DNA of 64,000 bases, taken from the NCBI GenBank assembly GCA_039984955.1, contig JBDWTN010000007.1, forward strand, positions 496,001 to 560,000. The letters are read 5' to 3'. Numbering within the stretch: position 1 is the stretch's first letter; each line of letters starts with the position of its first letter. Positions 63,853 to 64,000 of this stretch are shown here, in pieces. The notes under the pieces are model-generated. The model made no database searches. It had not been told where the DNA came from and saw only the letters and a program-made list of their open reading frames with translations. The translations under genes and the position numbers were made by a program. Source of the stretch: Marinobacter alexandrii (GTDB lineage: Bacteria > Bacteroidota > Bacteroidia > Cytophagales > Cyclobacteriaceae).

Positions 63853-64000
63853 TCACTCCATCATCAAAACTTTCCAAGCGGTCTCTACTTCTCCATCATT
63901 GAGTAGATCAGCGGCTAATTTATGTAGCTCAAGCAAAATATTTTCATCATCATCAAAAGAATCGAAAATGGCTCGTACTTCAGGTTCGTTTTCAAAATCT
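63853..64000 (-). CDS. Partial acidic protein at the right edge
   Basis: The minus strand has a stop at 63853-63855 and is open to the window end: FENEPEVRAIFDSFDDDENI, LELHKLAADLLNDGEVETAW, KVLMME. Acidic, helical, no family recognised from this C-terminal piece of about 48 residues. Its start is outside the window. Convergent with the epimerase, 12 bp apart. Confidence 0.55.
   Translation of the reverse strand, partial: DFENEPEVRAIFDSFDDDENILLELHKLAADLLNDGEVETAWKVLMME

Overview
The window looks like chromosomal DNA of a marine, gliding-type Bacteroidota, most likely order Cytophagales. Pointers are a GldC homologue, DUF3098 and FtsX genes, a SusC-type TonB-dependent receptor with a carboxypeptidase-like N-terminal domain, many lipoproteins, PadR plus permease-prefix ABC pairs, few Shine-Dalgarno sites and several TAnnTTTG-type -7 promoter boxes. 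Base composition is AT-rich. No rRNA operon, CRISPR array, prophage or intact transposase was seen. The genus is inference.

Layout. 1-6500: accessory stretch with a dioxygenase tail, a doubly frameshifted gene, unrecognised exported proteins, REP-like palindromes and a decayed REP-associated transposase. 6590-11400: PadR and MacB/FtsX-like permease pair, LytTR regulator, TonB-C lipoprotein and a hairpin repeat. 11449-18858: BacNav-type sodium channel, isocitrate dehydrogenase, DUF819 transporter, murB, amidohydrolase. 18861-25900: rpsA with its own promoter and structured leader, tRNA-Cys, M16 protease, gap. 25901-36859: beta-lactamase-like hydrolase, LytTR, YebC, an oxoamine-synthase/GNAT fusion, hybrid kinase, lolD, sucC. 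36880-44551: small lipoprotein, tiny ORFs, an inverted-repeat element, tRNA-Arg, a frameshifted tail-fibre-like gene, potassium channel, fasciclin lipoprotein and an AT-rich apolipoprotein N-acyltransferase-like gene. 44552-54881: TonB receptor/esterase pair, gldC, then the cell-envelope run ftsX-DUF3098-uppP-truB-ribF-M48-like and an ECF sigma factor with its probable anti-sigma partner. 55104-64000: Lhr-like helicase and PdeM repair genes, pyrophosphatase hppA, folE/PTPS, cysH, an epimerase and a truncated edge gene.

Most striking signal: downstream of each of the two tRNA genes (Cys at 21234-21304, Arg at 37880-37953) lies a short structured repeat. It ends in a direct copy of that tRNA's own 3' end and begins with an inverted copy of its T-arm. 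Both copies share a GTGTATGA(A/G)TA end and an inner stem with different bases. The arms match different tRNAs, so this looks like a family of elements that target or capture tRNA 3' ends. I know of no described element of this form. Other leads are the REP/transposase relic, the attenuator-like rpsA leader, two about 118-bp terminal-inverted-repeat elements, a 20-bp perfect palindrome upstream of the TonB receptor, start codons buried in hairpins, and an M48 homologue lacking its catalytic glutamate.
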